A stretch of DNA of 28,729 nt from Thermosulfurimonas sp. (GCA_015487645.1 WFPH01000187.1:1-28729), one strand, 5' to 3'. Counted from the first letter of the stretch, positions 13,616-22,355 are shown. Notes: generated from the sequence alone by a model not told the origin. Numbers and translations: made by a program.

Positions 13616-14877
13616 CAAAACCGCATTTCGATGAGGATACGGTTCACAAGATCCCGCAGGTCCTCGAAAGGCAGGAACATTTGATCCCCGGTGGCGAGGT
13701 CCTTGATAAGGACCTTTCTCCTCTGGAGTTCCTCCTCTCCCAGAATGAGAACCCTTTCTGCGGAAAGACGGTTGGCCTGTCTCAGGAGGGCCTTGAGGCT
13801 GCGACCTTCATAGTCGGTTTCCACCCGGAGGCCTTTTTTCCGTAGGGCAAAAGCCAGCTGGAAGGCCCACCTGCGGGCTTCATCTCCCAGGGGAGCGATG
13901 AAAAGCTCCGGGGGAAGCCGCAGGGACTCCGGGGGTCTAGCGATGAGGAGCCATCGCTCCATCCCGATGGCAAAGCCCACCGCCGGGGTTTCCGGCCCCC
14001 CCAAGGCGGAAACCAGGCCGTCGTAGCGTCCTCCGGCCGCTACCGTGTCCTGGGCTCCGAGGCCCGGGGCCTTGATCTCAAAAATGGTCCGGGTGTAGTA
14101 GTCGAGCCCCCGCACCAGACGCGGATTCTCCACGAAAGACAAACCGGCTTCTTGAAGATAGGTCTTGAATTCCTCGTAATGACCGCGGCAGGTCTCACAC
14201 AGAAAATCCGGGAGTTCGGGGGCCTCCCGGTATTCAGCCTGACAGTTTTCCTTCTTACAATCCAGGGCCCGGAGGGGATTACGCTCGGCTCGTCTCTGGC
14301 AGTCTTCGCAGAGACGGTCGCGGCGGGCGAGAAGGAATTCCCGCAGCTTCTCTCGATAAGGTCTCCGACATTCGGGGCAGCCCAGAGAATTAACCTCCAG
14401 CCTCAGGCCCTCAGCTCCTCCTGCTCCAAGGATCTCCAGAGCCAAAGCCACCAGCTCGGCGTCTGTTCCCGGAGAGGCGGCCCCGAAGACCTCCACGTCT
14501 ATCTGATGAAACTGGCGCAGTCGGCCCCTCTGGGGTCTCTCATGGCGAAACATGGGACCAATAGTGAAGAGCTTGAGGGGTTTCGGACGGGTATGGAGCC
14601 CATGCTCGATGAAGGCTCGCACCACCCCGGCCGTAGCCTCCGGCCGCAGGGTCAAGCTTTCTCCGTTCCGATCCACAAAGGTGTACATCTCTTTTTCCAC
14701 GATGTCGGTGGTCTCACCGATGCTCCGGGCAAAAAGCTCCGTGCGCTCCAGGACGGGAATCCGTATCTCGGAAAACCCATAGCGAGCCAGTATTTCCCTG
14801 GCCCGGCTCTCAAGATAAGCCCAGACGGAAGCCTCTTCCGGAAGAAGATCTTTGAAGCCCCTTACCGCCTTAAGCAT
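13615..14877 (-). CDS. hisS: Histidyl-tRNA synthetase
   Basis: HisRS is the class II synthetase that charges tRNA-His. The protein has 420 residues. Motif 1 surrounds RTELFARSIGETTDIVEKEM, and motif 2 is FRHERPQRGRLRQFHQIDVE. The His-binding signature is VRGLDYYTRTIFE and motif 3 includes AVGFAIGMERW. Between them is a Cys-rich insertion (CPECRR, LCEDCQRR, DCKKENCQ, LCETC) that is common in bacterial HisRS. The C-terminal anticodon-binding domain follows (IAPLGDEARRWAFQLAFALR). The ATG at 14877 overlaps the end of the DUF190 gene by 8 bases, so hisS sits inside a transport and sulfur operon. Confidence 0.97.
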   Translation of the reverse strand: MLKAVRGFKDLLPEEASVWAYLESRAREILARYGFSEIRIPVLERTELFARSIGETTDIVEKEMYTFVDRNGESLTLRPEATAGVVRAFIEHGLHTRPKPLKLFTIGPMFRHERPQRGRLRQFHQIDVEVFGAASPGTDAELVALALEILGAGGAEGLRLEVNSLGCPECRRPYREKLREFLLARRDRLCEDCQRRAERNPLRALDCKKENCQAEYREAPELPDFLCETCRGHYEEFKTYLQEAGLSFVENPRLVRGLDYYTRTIFEIKAPGLGAQDTVAAGGRYDGLVSALGGPETPAVGFAIGMERWLLIARPPESLRLPPELFIAPLGDEARRWAFQLAFALRKKGLRVETDYEGRSLKALLRQANRLSAERVLILGEEELQRRKVLIKDLATGDQMFLPFEDLRDLVNRILIEMRF

Positions 14878-15211
14878 CCTGACACGGAGGTTTCTTATGG
14901 CAAATGGTATAGAGTTCGGTTACCGTGATCATACCCCGGGTAAGAAGCCTCTCAAGTTCCGGGAGAATCTCTTCCACCTTCTCCCAGGTCTCCACCACTT
15001 CGATCTTGAGAGGGAGGTTTTCCGAAGCCCGGAGGAGTCTGCCGGAATGAATTTTCTTGTCCGGCCCGTAACCGTAAACCCCTTTAAACATCGTAAGCCC
15101 GTGAATATCCTTTTCCCATAAAAGATCTAGGATGGCCTTGTAGAGGGGTTTACGCCCCAACCTCTCATCCTCATCCACATAGATAGAAAGAAGCACACAA
15201 CGCCCGTTCAT
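14870..15211 (-). CDS. DUF190 family protein, coupled to crcB
   Basis: This is a 113-residue soluble protein of the DUF190 family, whose PII-like ferredoxin fold is often encoded next to CrcB. Conserved features visible are LLSIYVDEDERLGRKPLYKAI near the N-terminus, GLTMFKGVYGYG in the middle and a final MITVTELYTICHKK. The frame continues upstream inside crcB, but family homology begins at MNGRCVLLS, and the ATG at 15211 overlaps the crcB stop as ATGA. I infer an accessory or sensing role in fluoride export. The biochemical function of DUF190 is not established as far as I know. Confidence 0.88.
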   Translation of the reverse strand: MNGRCVLLSIYVDEDERLGRKPLYKAILDLLWEKDIHGLTMFKGVYGYGPDKKIHSGRLLRASENLPLKIEVVETWEKVEEILPELERLLTRGMITVTELYTICHKKPPCQDA

Positions 15212-15582
15212 CTCACCAAAAGCTTCGCCAAAGTTTCCCCCAATCTTACCCCGGTCAATCCTAATCCCACACTCAGAGCCACGTTGAGAAACGAAGTCAA
15301 CCACTCACCCTCTTTAAGGAGGGTGTGGCTTTCGTAGGCAAAGGTAGAAAAGGTGGTAAAAGAACCCAGAAACCCCACCGCCACCAGCCATCTCACTTCC
15401 GGGGCTATAAGGAGGGTCTGGGTGACCAGCTCCATAAAGAATCCCAGCCAGAAAGAACCGAGAAGGTTCACCGCCAGGGTTCCCAGCGGGAACCCCACTC
15501 CGAAACGCAGAAACCAGCCGCTTACCAGATAGCGGCAGACAGCCCCGAGACCTCCTCCTAAACCGATATAAAGGTACTTCAT
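15208..15582 (-). CDS. crcB: Fluoride efflux channel CrcB/Fluc
   Basis: This is a 124-residue, four-helix dimeric fluoride channel of the cytoplasmic membrane. Family signatures are GGLGAVCRYLVS (residues 10-21), GTLAVNLLGSFWLGF with the conserved Asn, and GFLGSFTTFSTFAYE with the phenylalanine-box and central Na+-site residues. The length is normal. Its ATG shares one base with the stop of the upstream reductase gene (TAATG), so there is no room for a fluoride riboswitch directly before it, and I see none upstream of the reductase. A single crcB next to DUF190 is a common arrangement. Confidence 0.93.
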   Translation of the reverse strand: MKYLYIGLGGGLGAVCRYLVSGWFLRFGVGFPLGTLAVNLLGSFWLGFFMELVTQTLLIAPEVRWLVAVGFLGSFTTFSTFAYESHTLLKEGEWLTSFLNVALSVGLGLTGVRLGETLAKLLVR

Positions 15583-17285
15583 TAAAGTTCCACTCCCCAG
15601 CGGCGCAGGAAGTTAAGGCCTCCCGGAGGCACGAAGGTGCGCTCGTAGCCGGCGGCCATAAGCCACCGCTGGGCCTCATAGGCCCGGCGGCTGGAATTGC
15701 AAATGAGGATCACGTCTTTGTCGCGAGGGATTTTATCCATTTCGCCCCGCACTTTGTCGTATTCCACGTGGATCCAGCGCCCGGGATACTTCTTGACCAG
15801 AGGCTCAGCCTCCCGAGGATGGCGGGTATCCACGAAGACCGTATTGGGGTCCCCTTCCCGAAGCCGCCGCAGGGCCTCCTCCCAGTCGATCTGCACCAGG
15901 AGACCCGTAAGGATATTTTCCGCGGTGTGGGCCACGTCGTGAATAGGATCAAGCGCGGAGTTAAAGGGCGGGGCATAGGCCAGCTCCAGAGAGATGAGAT
16001 CCTCTACCGTGGGCCGATGAGGCAGGATGGAGGAGATGGCGTGGATACGGGCAAGCGTCCCGTCCGTCTTGGGCCCCACGGCCTGGAAACCAAGCACCCG
16101 GCGGATCCGGCGATCCGCCACCAGTTCCACGAAGATGAATTCGGCCTCCGGATAGTAATGGGCCCGCTCGGTCTGGTTGTTGAGGGCGTAAAAGGCGTCA
16201 AAACCCTCGGCGCGGGCCACAGAGAGAGAAAGCCCGCAGGCCCCGATGGCCAGGTCAAAACACTTCATAATAAAGGCCCCCACGACTCCGGGAAAACGCG
16301 TGGGCCGGCCGGCCAGATTGTCTCCGATCACCCGGCCCTGCCGATTGGCCAGCGACCCCAGGGGCAGCACCACCCGCTTACCGGTCACCAGATGCGTAGT
16401 CTCGATACAGTCCCCCCCGGCATAGATGTTCGGATCCGAGGTCTGAAGCCTATCGTTCACCACGATGCCCCTATCCACCAGGAGGCCGGCCTTGCGGGCC
16501 AATTCCGTATTGGGCCGCACGCCGGTAGCGAAGACCACTATGTCGGCGGGATAACTCCCCCTTTCCTCCACCACTTCGGTCACCCGACCATCTTTTCCGC
16601 GGATCTCCTTGATACGGGCGTTCACGACCACCTTGACCCCTTTTTCCCGCAGATGGTGTTCAACCATGCGGGCCAGCGGCGGATCAATCAGGCGAGGAAG
16701 TACCTGATCGAAATATTCGAGGACCGTGGTCTCGATCCCCCAGAGATCGGCGAAGGCCTCGGCCATCTCAAGCCCAATGGGTCCGGCTCCGATGATCACG
16801 GCCCGTTCGATTTCCCCGCGGGCTAGCCTCTGTTTGATCTCGATGGCCTTGTGGAGATTCGAAATAGCAAAAACCCCTTCGAGATCCCGTCCAGGGATGG
16901 GCGGAACAAAGGGCGTAGAACCCGTGGCCAGCACCAGATTGTCGTAAGGGATTTCGTTTTCCTCTCCGGAATCGAGATGTTTCACCTTGACCACCTTACG
17001 TTCCCGGTCGATCTCGGTGGCCAGCGTCCGGGTAAGCACATGGTCGATACCCTTGGCGTGGTGGAAGAAATATTCGTCCCGCACCATGTGGAAGGAAGTC
17101 TCCCGAAGCTGATTCTCGTCAGGGATATCTCCCGAGATATAGTAAGGGATACCACAGCCCCCGTAAGAGATGAGATCGTCCTTGTCTATAAGAGTGACTT
17201 CCGCCTCCGGCATAAGTCTTTTGGCCCGACAGGCGGACTTCGGTCCGCAGGCCACCGCTCCAATCACCACGATCCTTTTACCCAT
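15582..17285 (-). CDS. FAD-dependent CoA-disulfide/persulfide reductase with C-terminal rhodanese domain
   Basis: The 567-residue enzyme has an FAD domain (RIVVIGAVACGPKSACRA), the redox-active Cys44 in YGGCGIPYYISG that defines the CoA-disulfide reductase family, an NAD(P)H site (AVIIGAGPIGLEMAEAF) and the second FAD motif (NIYAGGDCIE). The dimerisation domain is followed from ~residue 465 by a rhodanese domain (VFVDTRHPREAEP) with catalytic Cys529 in CNSSRRA. This architecture matches NADH-dependent persulfide/polysulfide reductases (Npsr/CoADR-Rhd). They reduce S0, polysulfide or CoA-persulfide to sulfide. The ATG at 17285 has GGGAGGATAAGG upstream. It heads the long minus-strand run and is a sulfur-respiration or redox-homeostasis candidate. 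The electron donor and true substrate need biochemistry. Confidence 0.9.
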   Translation of the reverse strand: MGKRIVVIGAVACGPKSACRAKRLMPEAEVTLIDKDDLISYGGCGIPYYISGDIPDENQLRETSFHMVRDEYFFHHAKGIDHVLTRTLATEIDRERKVVKVKHLDSGEENEIPYDNLVLATGSTPFVPPIPGRDLEGVFAISNLHKAIEIKQRLARGEIERAVIIGAGPIGLEMAEAFADLWGIETTVLEYFDQVLPRLIDPPLARMVEHHLREKGVKVVVNARIKEIRGKDGRVTEVVEERGSYPADIVVFATGVRPNTELARKAGLLVDRGIVVNDRLQTSDPNIYAGGDCIETTHLVTGKRVVLPLGSLANRQGRVIGDNLAGRPTRFPGVVGAFIMKCFDLAIGACGLSLSVARAEGFDAFYALNNQTERAHYYPEAEFIFVELVADRRIRRVLGFQAVGPKTDGTLARIHAISSILPHRPTVEDLISLELAYAPPFNSALDPIHDVAHTAENILTGLLVQIDWEEALRRLREGDPNTVFVDTRHPREAEPLVKKYPGRWIHVEYDKVRGEMDKIPRDKDVILICNSSRRAYEAQRWLMAAGYERTFVPPGGLNFLRRWGVEL

Positions 17286-17436
17286 GCCTTATCCTCCCGT
17301 CCCGGGTTTCCCTCCTTTCTTATCACCCTCTGCGGGATCTCGCAAATTCATACCTCTTTGGTCTTTAGTTTGGGGACTTCAATCCCGAAGCCGGAGAGGG
17401 TAAGCTATAGGCGAATTCGGCCTCAGGGAGGAGACG

Positions 17437-18477
17437 GTGGAGGATCTCAAGCCTTATTTGGCCAGGCTCGTAGAAGGCCAGGAACTTTCCGAGAAAGAAG
17501 CGGCGAAGGTCGTAGGGCTCATTATGGACGGGCGGGCTACGGAGGCCCAGATCGGAGCCCTGCTTACCGCCTGGCGTATGCGCGGAGAGACCTGGCAGGA
17601 GGTGGCTGGAGCGGCCCGGGCCATGCGGGAGCGTATGATAAGGGTTCCCCATGGACTTCCCGAAAACGCGCCCCTGGTGGATACCTGTGGGACCGGAGGG
17701 GACGCCAAGGGCACCTTCAACGTCTCCACCGCGGCGGCCTTCGTGGTGGCGGCCGCCGGGATACCGGTAGCCAAACACGGCAACCGCTCTATAACCAGTC
17801 GTTCAGGAAGCGCAGACGTGCTGGAGGCCCTGGGGATCCCCCTTGAAGTGCCGCCCGAGCTTTCGGCTCGGGCGCTTGAGAAGGTGGGCTTCGCCTTCCT
17901 TTTCGCCCCGGCCTATCATCCGGCGGTAAAAGCCGTTATGGGGCCACGGCGGGAGCTCGGTTTCCGGACCATCTTCAACCTCTTAGGCCCCCTTTGCAAC
18001 CCGGCCGGAGCCAACACTCAGATCCTTGGCGTCTTCGACTTCCGTCTCACGGAAAAGATGGCCTATGCCCTGGATGCCCTGGGCTGCCGCCGGGCGCTCG
18101 TGGTTTTCGGAGAGGGAGGCTACGACGAATTTACCGTGACCGGTTCTACCAAGGTTTCGGAATTGCGGGAAGGGCGGATCACCACCTATTACGTTGATCC
18201 CCCGGATGTGGGGCTTGAACTCTGCGAGGATCCTGCAGAGCTCCTTGGGAGGGACGCCGCGGAGAACGCTCGGATTATTGAAAATATACTCTCGGGCCAG
18301 GAAACTGGCCCCAAAAGAGACATGGTGCTGCTTAACGCCGGGGCGGCCCTCTACGCCGCGGAGAAAACCCTTGATCTCAGGGGCGGCGTAGCCCTTGCCC
18401 GGGAGATACTTGAGTCCGGGAAGGCCTACGCCAAGCTGGAGGAAATCCGTCGCTTTTTCCGCACGCTTCGGACCTGA
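17437..18477 (+). CDS. trpD: Anthranilate phosphoribosyltransferase
   Basis: TrpD joins anthranilate and PRPP in tryptophan synthesis. The protein has 346 residues, the usual length. The PRPP-binding glycine-rich motif is DTCGTGGDAKGTFNVSTAAA, followed by KHGNRSITSRSGSADVLEALG. FRTIFNLLGPLCNPAG and DEFTVTG complete the active site. The start is the GTG at 17437 with AGGGAGGAG 3-4 nt upstream. The 151 bases between it and the divergent reductase gene contain no leader peptide or attenuator that I can recognise. No other trp gene is present, and the next gene is a K+ transporter coupled by TGATG, an unusual partnership. Confidence 0.95.
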   Translation: MEDLKPYLARLVEGQELSEKEAAKVVGLIMDGRATEAQIGALLTAWRMRGETWQEVAGAARAMRERMIRVPHGLPENAPLVDTCGTGGDAKGTFNVSTAAAFVVAAAGIPVAKHGNRSITSRSGSADVLEALGIPLEVPPELSARALEKVGFAFLFAPAYHPAVKAVMGPRRELGFRTIFNLLGPLCNPAGANTQILGVFDFRLTEKMAYALDALGCRRALVVFGEGGYDEFTVTGSTKVSELREGRITTYYVDPPDVGLELCEDPAELLGRDAAENARIIENILSGQETGPKRDMVLLNAGAALYAAEKTLDLRGGVALAREILESGKAYAKLEEIRRFFRTLRT

Positions 18478-19823
18478 TGAAACTCTCCATCTCACTCAAA
18501 TCCACCCTCTATCTGGTTCTTTCCTTCGCTGGGACTGCGCTCCTCGGGGGCCTTATTCTAGCCCTTCCCTGGTTCCACCACGGAAAGCTCTCTCTAGTAG
18601 ACGCCCTCTTCACCTCCACCTCCGCGGTCTGCGTCACCGGCCTCACGGTGGTGAATACCGCTACCAAGTTTACGCTTGCCGGGAAATTGGTCATCCTCAC
18701 TCTCATCCAGCTCGGAGGATTGGGCATCATGACCTTCTACGCCCTGCTCTTTATTCTCCTGGGGCGTCGGCTCCCGCTAGAGGAACGCTTGAGCCTTAAA
18801 GAAACCTTCTTCCATCGCAAGGGAATACGCATCACTCCCCTTCTTTTCACCATCCTAGCCTACACCTTTCTTGTAGAGTTGGGGGGCTCTCTAGTCCTCT
18901 TTTTCCTGTTTCTCCTCCACTATCCCCCGCTCGAAGCCCTCTTTCACGCCCTTTTCCACGCGGTATCGGCCTTCTGTAACGCGGGTTTTTCCGATCTTCC
19001 ACAGGGTCTCCTTCCTTACGCCCACTCTTACGCCCTGCCCTTGGTAATTATAGTCCTGATCCTTGCCGGGAACACCGGCTTTCCCATCGTCTTTGAGGTC
19101 TGGCACCGTCTTCGGGAAAGGAACTTCCGCTGGTCCCTCCACCTGAAACTCACCCTTTCGGTCCATCTCGGTCTGGTGCTTCTCGGTACCCTGGTGCTCC
19201 TCGCCTTTGAGTGGCAGGGAGCCTTTCGAGGACTTTCGGTGGGGGAAAGGCTGCTAAATGCCGCTTTTCTGTCCGTGAGTTCCAGGACTGCGGGCTTCAA
19301 CCTCCTGCCGCTTACCGATCTCGGCGAGGTCTCCCTTTACTTTCTCCTCACCCTCATGTTCGTCGGGGCCTGCCCTGGTTCTACCGGGGGAGGAGTGAAG
19401 ACCACCACTTTTGGAGTGCTACTGGCCACGGTGTTGAGCCGTCTCCGGGGCTACACTCGAACTTCCATCCTAGGACGCACCATTCCCGAAAGGATCGTCT
19501 CCAAGTCCTTAACCCTTATCTCCCTCTACGCTTTTACTGTATTTCTGGCCCAGTTCCTCCTGATCTACCTTCTTCCTTCCCGGCCCTTTTCCGCCGCAAG
19601 CTCCACCTTCTTCGCCCGGCTCTTTGAGGTGCTTTCCGCCCTGGGCACGGTGGGACTCTCCACCGGGATCACCCCTGGGTTTTCGGTGGCCGAAAAACTG
19701 GTCCTCGTGTTCACCATGCTGGTGGGCCGGGTAGGAGTGCTATCGCTGGCCGTGCTTCTTACGGGTCTTTCGGCTTCCCCCAAACCGTTTTATTATGCCG
19801 AAGAGGAGGTCCTTCTGGGATAA
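18477..19823 (+). CDS. Ktr/Trk-type potassium transporter membrane subunit
   Basis: This 448-residue protein is of the TrkH/KtrB superfamily, built from four membrane-pore-membrane repeats. The four filter-region loops are visible: SAVCVTGLTV (49-58), SAFCNAGFSDL, SVSSRTAGFNLLPL and SALGTVGLSTG, each with the conserved Gly. The size and lack of long extra N-terminal helices fit KtrB better than TrkH. Its ATG overlaps the trpD stop, and its stop overlaps the ATG of the RCK subunit (TAATG). Together the two proteins would form a nucleotide-gated K+ (Na+-dependent) uptake system for osmotic and pH balance. Confidence 0.94.
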   Translation: MKLSISLKSTLYLVLSFAGTALLGGLILALPWFHHGKLSLVDALFTSTSAVCVTGLTVVNTATKFTLAGKLVILTLIQLGGLGIMTFYALLFILLGRRLPLEERLSLKETFFHRKGIRITPLLFTILAYTFLVELGGSLVLFFLFLLHYPPLEALFHALFHAVSAFCNAGFSDLPQGLLPYAHSYALPLVIIVLILAGNTGFPIVFEVWHRLRERNFRWSLHLKLTLSVHLGLVLLGTLVLLAFEWQGAFRGLSVGERLLNAAFLSVSSRTAGFNLLPLTDLGEVSLYFLLTLMFVGACPGSTGGGVKTTTFGVLLATVLSRLRGYTRTSILGRTIPERIVSKSLTLISLYAFTVFLAQFLLIYLLPSRPFSAASSTFFARLFEVLSALGTVGLSTGITPGFSVAEKLVLVFTMLVGRVGVLSLAVLLTGLSASPKPFYYAEEEVLLG

Positions 19824-20479
19824 TGGCCAAAAAGAGATTCGGGATTATCGGACTCGGTCGCTTCGGAAGCTATTTAGCCCGCACGCTTGCGGAGCAGGGC
19901 CAGGAGGTCATAGCCCTCGATCGCTCGGAAAAGGCTGTACAGGCGGTGGCCGAATGGGTGCCCCAGGCCGTGGTGGCCGACGCCACCCAAAAGGAAACCC
20001 TGGAACACCTAGGATTCCATCGCGTGGATGTGGCGGTAGTGGCCATCGGTACCCTTTCTCAGAGTGTCCTGGTGACCCTCTACCTCAAGGAGATGGGCAC
20101 CCCTCGCATCTTGGCCAAGGCCTTGGACGAGGACAGCGCCAAGATCCTCTCCTTGGTGGGAGCCCATCAGGTCATCATCCCCGAGCGGGACTCCGCCCTG
20201 CGACTCGCCCGCTCCCTGGTAATGCCTAATCTCCTTGACTTTTTGCCTCTCCTTCCGGACTTTTACATCGCCGAGGTGCCTCCACCGGCGGAGTTTGTGG
20301 GAAAAAGTCTAAAGGAGCTTGACCTGCGCCGAAACTATAAAATCTACATGCTGGGGGTAAAAAAGGCCTTCTCTGAGGAGATCGTCCTCCTACCCTCTGC
20401 GGATTACGTGATCGAAAAAGACGATCTCCTTTACCTTGCCGGACATCGCAAGTATCTTGAAAAATTCGTCCCTAAGTGA
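19823..20479 (+). CDS. Ktr/Trk potassium uptake regulatory subunit (RCK domains)
   Basis: This is a 218-residue cytoplasmic gating ring subunit. The N-terminal Rossmann RCK_N domain has GIIGLGRFGSYLARTLAEQG (7-26), and Asp33 follows the second strand (IALDRS), fitting an NAD(H)/ATP/ADP ligand. The RCK_C domain covers ~135-218 (IAEVPPPAEFVGKSLKELDL; DDLLYLAGHRKYLEKF). It is translationally coupled to the pore subunit. It ends 1 base before the convergent clcA-like gene, and I see no terminator between them. Confidence 0.94.
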   Translation: MAKKRFGIIGLGRFGSYLARTLAEQGQEVIALDRSEKAVQAVAEWVPQAVVADATQKETLEHLGFHRVDVAVVAIGTLSQSVLVTLYLKEMGTPRILAKALDEDSAKILSLVGAHQVIIPERDSALRLARSLVMPNLLDFLPLLPDFYIAEVPPPAEFVGKSLKELDLRRNYKIYMLGVKKAFSEEIVLLPSADYVIEKDDLLYLAGHRKYLEKFVPK

Positions 20480-20480
20480 T

Positions 20481-22247
20481 TCAGACACCAGAGGCAAGGT
20501 ATCGTTTGGCAAGCTCTCTCTCCTGAAAGGACATGATGTCTTTAAGGGAGATCATGCCCACCACCCGCCGCGAGCCTTCCCTTTCCACCACCGGGAGTTG
20601 GGAAACTCCCAGCCGGGCCATGCGCGAGAGTGCCGTAAGGAGGTCGTCCTCCGGGGTCACGGTCACCACCTGTCTGGTGGCGATATCCCGGGCGGTAAAG
20701 GGTTTTTCGGAAAAGAGCACCCGGCGCAGGTCGTGAAAAGAAAGAATTCCGGAAAGTTCTCCCCTTTCGTCAAGAACTAAGAGGTAGGAGTGCGGAGCCT
20801 TCTCAAAAACCGAGAGGATTTCTTCCCGGGAGGCCCTCTCCGGAACCCAGGGTCTTTCCGGATGCATGATCTCCTTCACCCTTGCGGCCTGAAGCAGGCT
20901 CTCTTCCCAGCCGTGACGGAGGGATAACCCGCGGCGCTTGAGCTTTATGGTGTAGATGGAGCCCTCCTTGAGATAAGTGGCGATAAAGGTGGAGACGATG
21001 CAGGAGAGCATGAGGGGGAGGATAATGCTGTAGTCCCCGGTGAGTTCAAAGATGATAAGGATGGCGGTGATGGGGCCGTGGGTAGCCGCAGCCACTACAG
21101 CCCCCATTCCCACCAGGGCGTAGGCTCCAGCCGGGGCCGTCGTTGCCGGAAATAGTGCGTGGACCACCGAACCCACGAGCCCTCCGGTCATGGCTCCGAT
21201 GAAAAGCGAGGGGGCAAAGACCCCTCCAGAGTGCCCGGCCCCAAGCACCAATGAAGTAGCAAGGATCTTGGCCAGGAGGAGGATCAGGAACCAGTGAACC
21301 GGAAAGTGTCCCAGAAGGGCCTGATTTACGGTTCCGTAGCCCACGCCGAAGACCTGGGGTATGAAGAGGAGGATTACCCCCAAGAGGACCCCTCCCAGGG
21401 CCGGGTGGAGGTATTCCGGAAGGGGGAGCCGGGAAAAGAGATCTTCTGAGCGGTACAGAGTTTCGATGAAAAGTAGGGCGGAAAGCCCGGCCACCACGCC
21501 GAGCAGGGCGTAGAACACCAACTCGTGCCAGCCCACGAGTTCATAGGGCGGGGCCTCTAGGGCCGGGAAGTTTCCCAGATAACTCCGAGCCACGGCGGTA
21601 GCCGTGACCGAGGAGAGCACGATGGGGCTAAAGCGTTCCAGCCGGAAGTCCGAAAGCAGGATCTCCACGGCAAAGAGCACTCCGGCGATGGGGGCGTTGA
21701 AAGTAGCGGCTATCCCGGCCGCAGCCCCGCAGCCCACAAAGGTGCGAAGCCTCTCCTGCGGGGCGCGGAGAAGCTGCCCGATGAGGGAGCCGGCGGAGGA
21801 CCCGATCATCACGATGGGGCCTTCACGGCCCACCGAACTTCCCGAGCCGATACACAGGGCCGAGACCAGCATCTTGAGCACCGTGAGCCGGGCCCTGATA
21901 CGCCCTCCCTTAAGCACCAGGGCCTCCATAACCTCCGGCACCCCGTGTCCCCTGGCCTCCCGGGCCAGAAAGTGAATGATGGGCCCCACGATGAGCCCGG
22001 CAAGCGCCGGAAAAAAGATTTTCTGCCAGCCCGGAACCTCCCGATAAAAGTAGATGAAGTCCTCACTATGGTGATAAAAAAACTCCTGCACAAACTTAAT
22101 CAGAAAGCGAAAGGCTATAGCCCCAAAGCCTCCGATGAGGCCGATAAGAATGGCTAGAAGGGCAGTGATCAGGTGTTCGTTAAACCGTAGCCGAATGGGC
22201 CCCTCCCCAAATAAGAATAGCAAATAAGGCCCTTTGCGAGAAGACAC
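20481..22247 (-). CDS. CLC-family chloride channel/transporter with C-terminal CBS pair
   Basis: The 588-residue CLC protein has the anion-pathway motifs GHGVPE (~100-105), GREGPIV with the gating Glu142, and GGVFAPSLFIGA. Two CBS domains follow from ~residue 455 (VKEIMHPERPWVPERAS; IATRQVVTVTPEDDLL). At the position of the internal proton glutamate of ClC-ec1 (second Glu of FIIEEM) this protein has Ile196 in FAVEILL. It may therefore be a channel or a weakly proton-coupled exchanger. The start is uncertain: the GTG at 22247 lacks a good ribosome site, and GGGGAGGGG lies downstream without an ATG/GTG/TTG at proper distance. The DUF1634 terminator lies 56-100 nt upstream. Confidence 0.92.
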   Translation of the reverse strand: MSSRKGPYLLFLFGEGPIRLRFNEHLITALLAILIGLIGGFGAIAFRFLIKFVQEFFYHHSEDFIYFYREVPGWQKIFFPALAGLIVGPIIHFLAREARGHGVPEVMEALVLKGGRIRARLTVLKMLVSALCIGSGSSVGREGPIVMIGSSAGSLIGQLLRAPQERLRTFVGCGAAAGIAATFNAPIAGVLFAVEILLSDFRLERFSPIVLSSVTATAVARSYLGNFPALEAPPYELVGWHELVFYALLGVVAGLSALLFIETLYRSEDLFSRLPLPEYLHPALGGVLLGVILLFIPQVFGVGYGTVNQALLGHFPVHWFLILLLAKILATSLVLGAGHSGGVFAPSLFIGAMTGGLVGSVVHALFPATTAPAGAYALVGMGAVVAAATHGPITAILIIFELTGDYSIILPLMLSCIVSTFIATYLKEGSIYTIKLKRRGLSLRHGWEESLLQAARVKEIMHPERPWVPERASREEILSVFEKAPHSYLLVLDERGELSGILSFHDLRRVLFSEKPFTARDIATRQVVTVTPEDDLLTALSRMARLGVSQLPVVEREGSRRVVGMISLKDIMSFQERELAKRYLASGV

Positions 22248-22302
22248 AAAATTGTTTGGGATTCTTCAGGATCTTTGCGAGGCTTCTCTGAAAAAAAGAC
22301 AC

Positions 22303-22347
22303 AAAAAAACTTGCCCGGGAGGGGGAGTTAAAAAATCTCCCGGGCAA
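22303..22347 (-). terminator. Intrinsic terminator of the TauE-DUF1634 operon
   Basis: The 11-bp perfect arms TTGCCCGGGAG (22311-22321) and CTCCCGGGCAA (22337-22347) enclose a 15-nt loop. On the minus strand the stem is followed after one base by seven T residues (22309-22303). It starts 9 nt after the DUF1634 stop and should insulate the downstream CLC gene. Confidence 0.92.
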
Positions 22348-22355
22348 AGGCGTCC

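Noticed and set aside
15583..15640. Fluoride riboswitch upstream of crcB
   Set aside because: The region is coding sequence of the upstream reductase, and crcB begins on its stop codon. No riboswitch core was recognised upstream of the reductase either.
15768..16826. 352-codon plus-strand frame opposite the persulfide reductase
   Set aside because: It is a shadow frame of a well-supported gene, with no ribosome site and composition typical of antisense to GC-rich coding sequence.
17286..17436. Trp attenuator or T-box before trpD
   Set aside because: No Trp-rich leader peptide, no terminator/antiterminator pair and no T-box sequence was seen. Short complements such as GGGA/TCCC are too weak.
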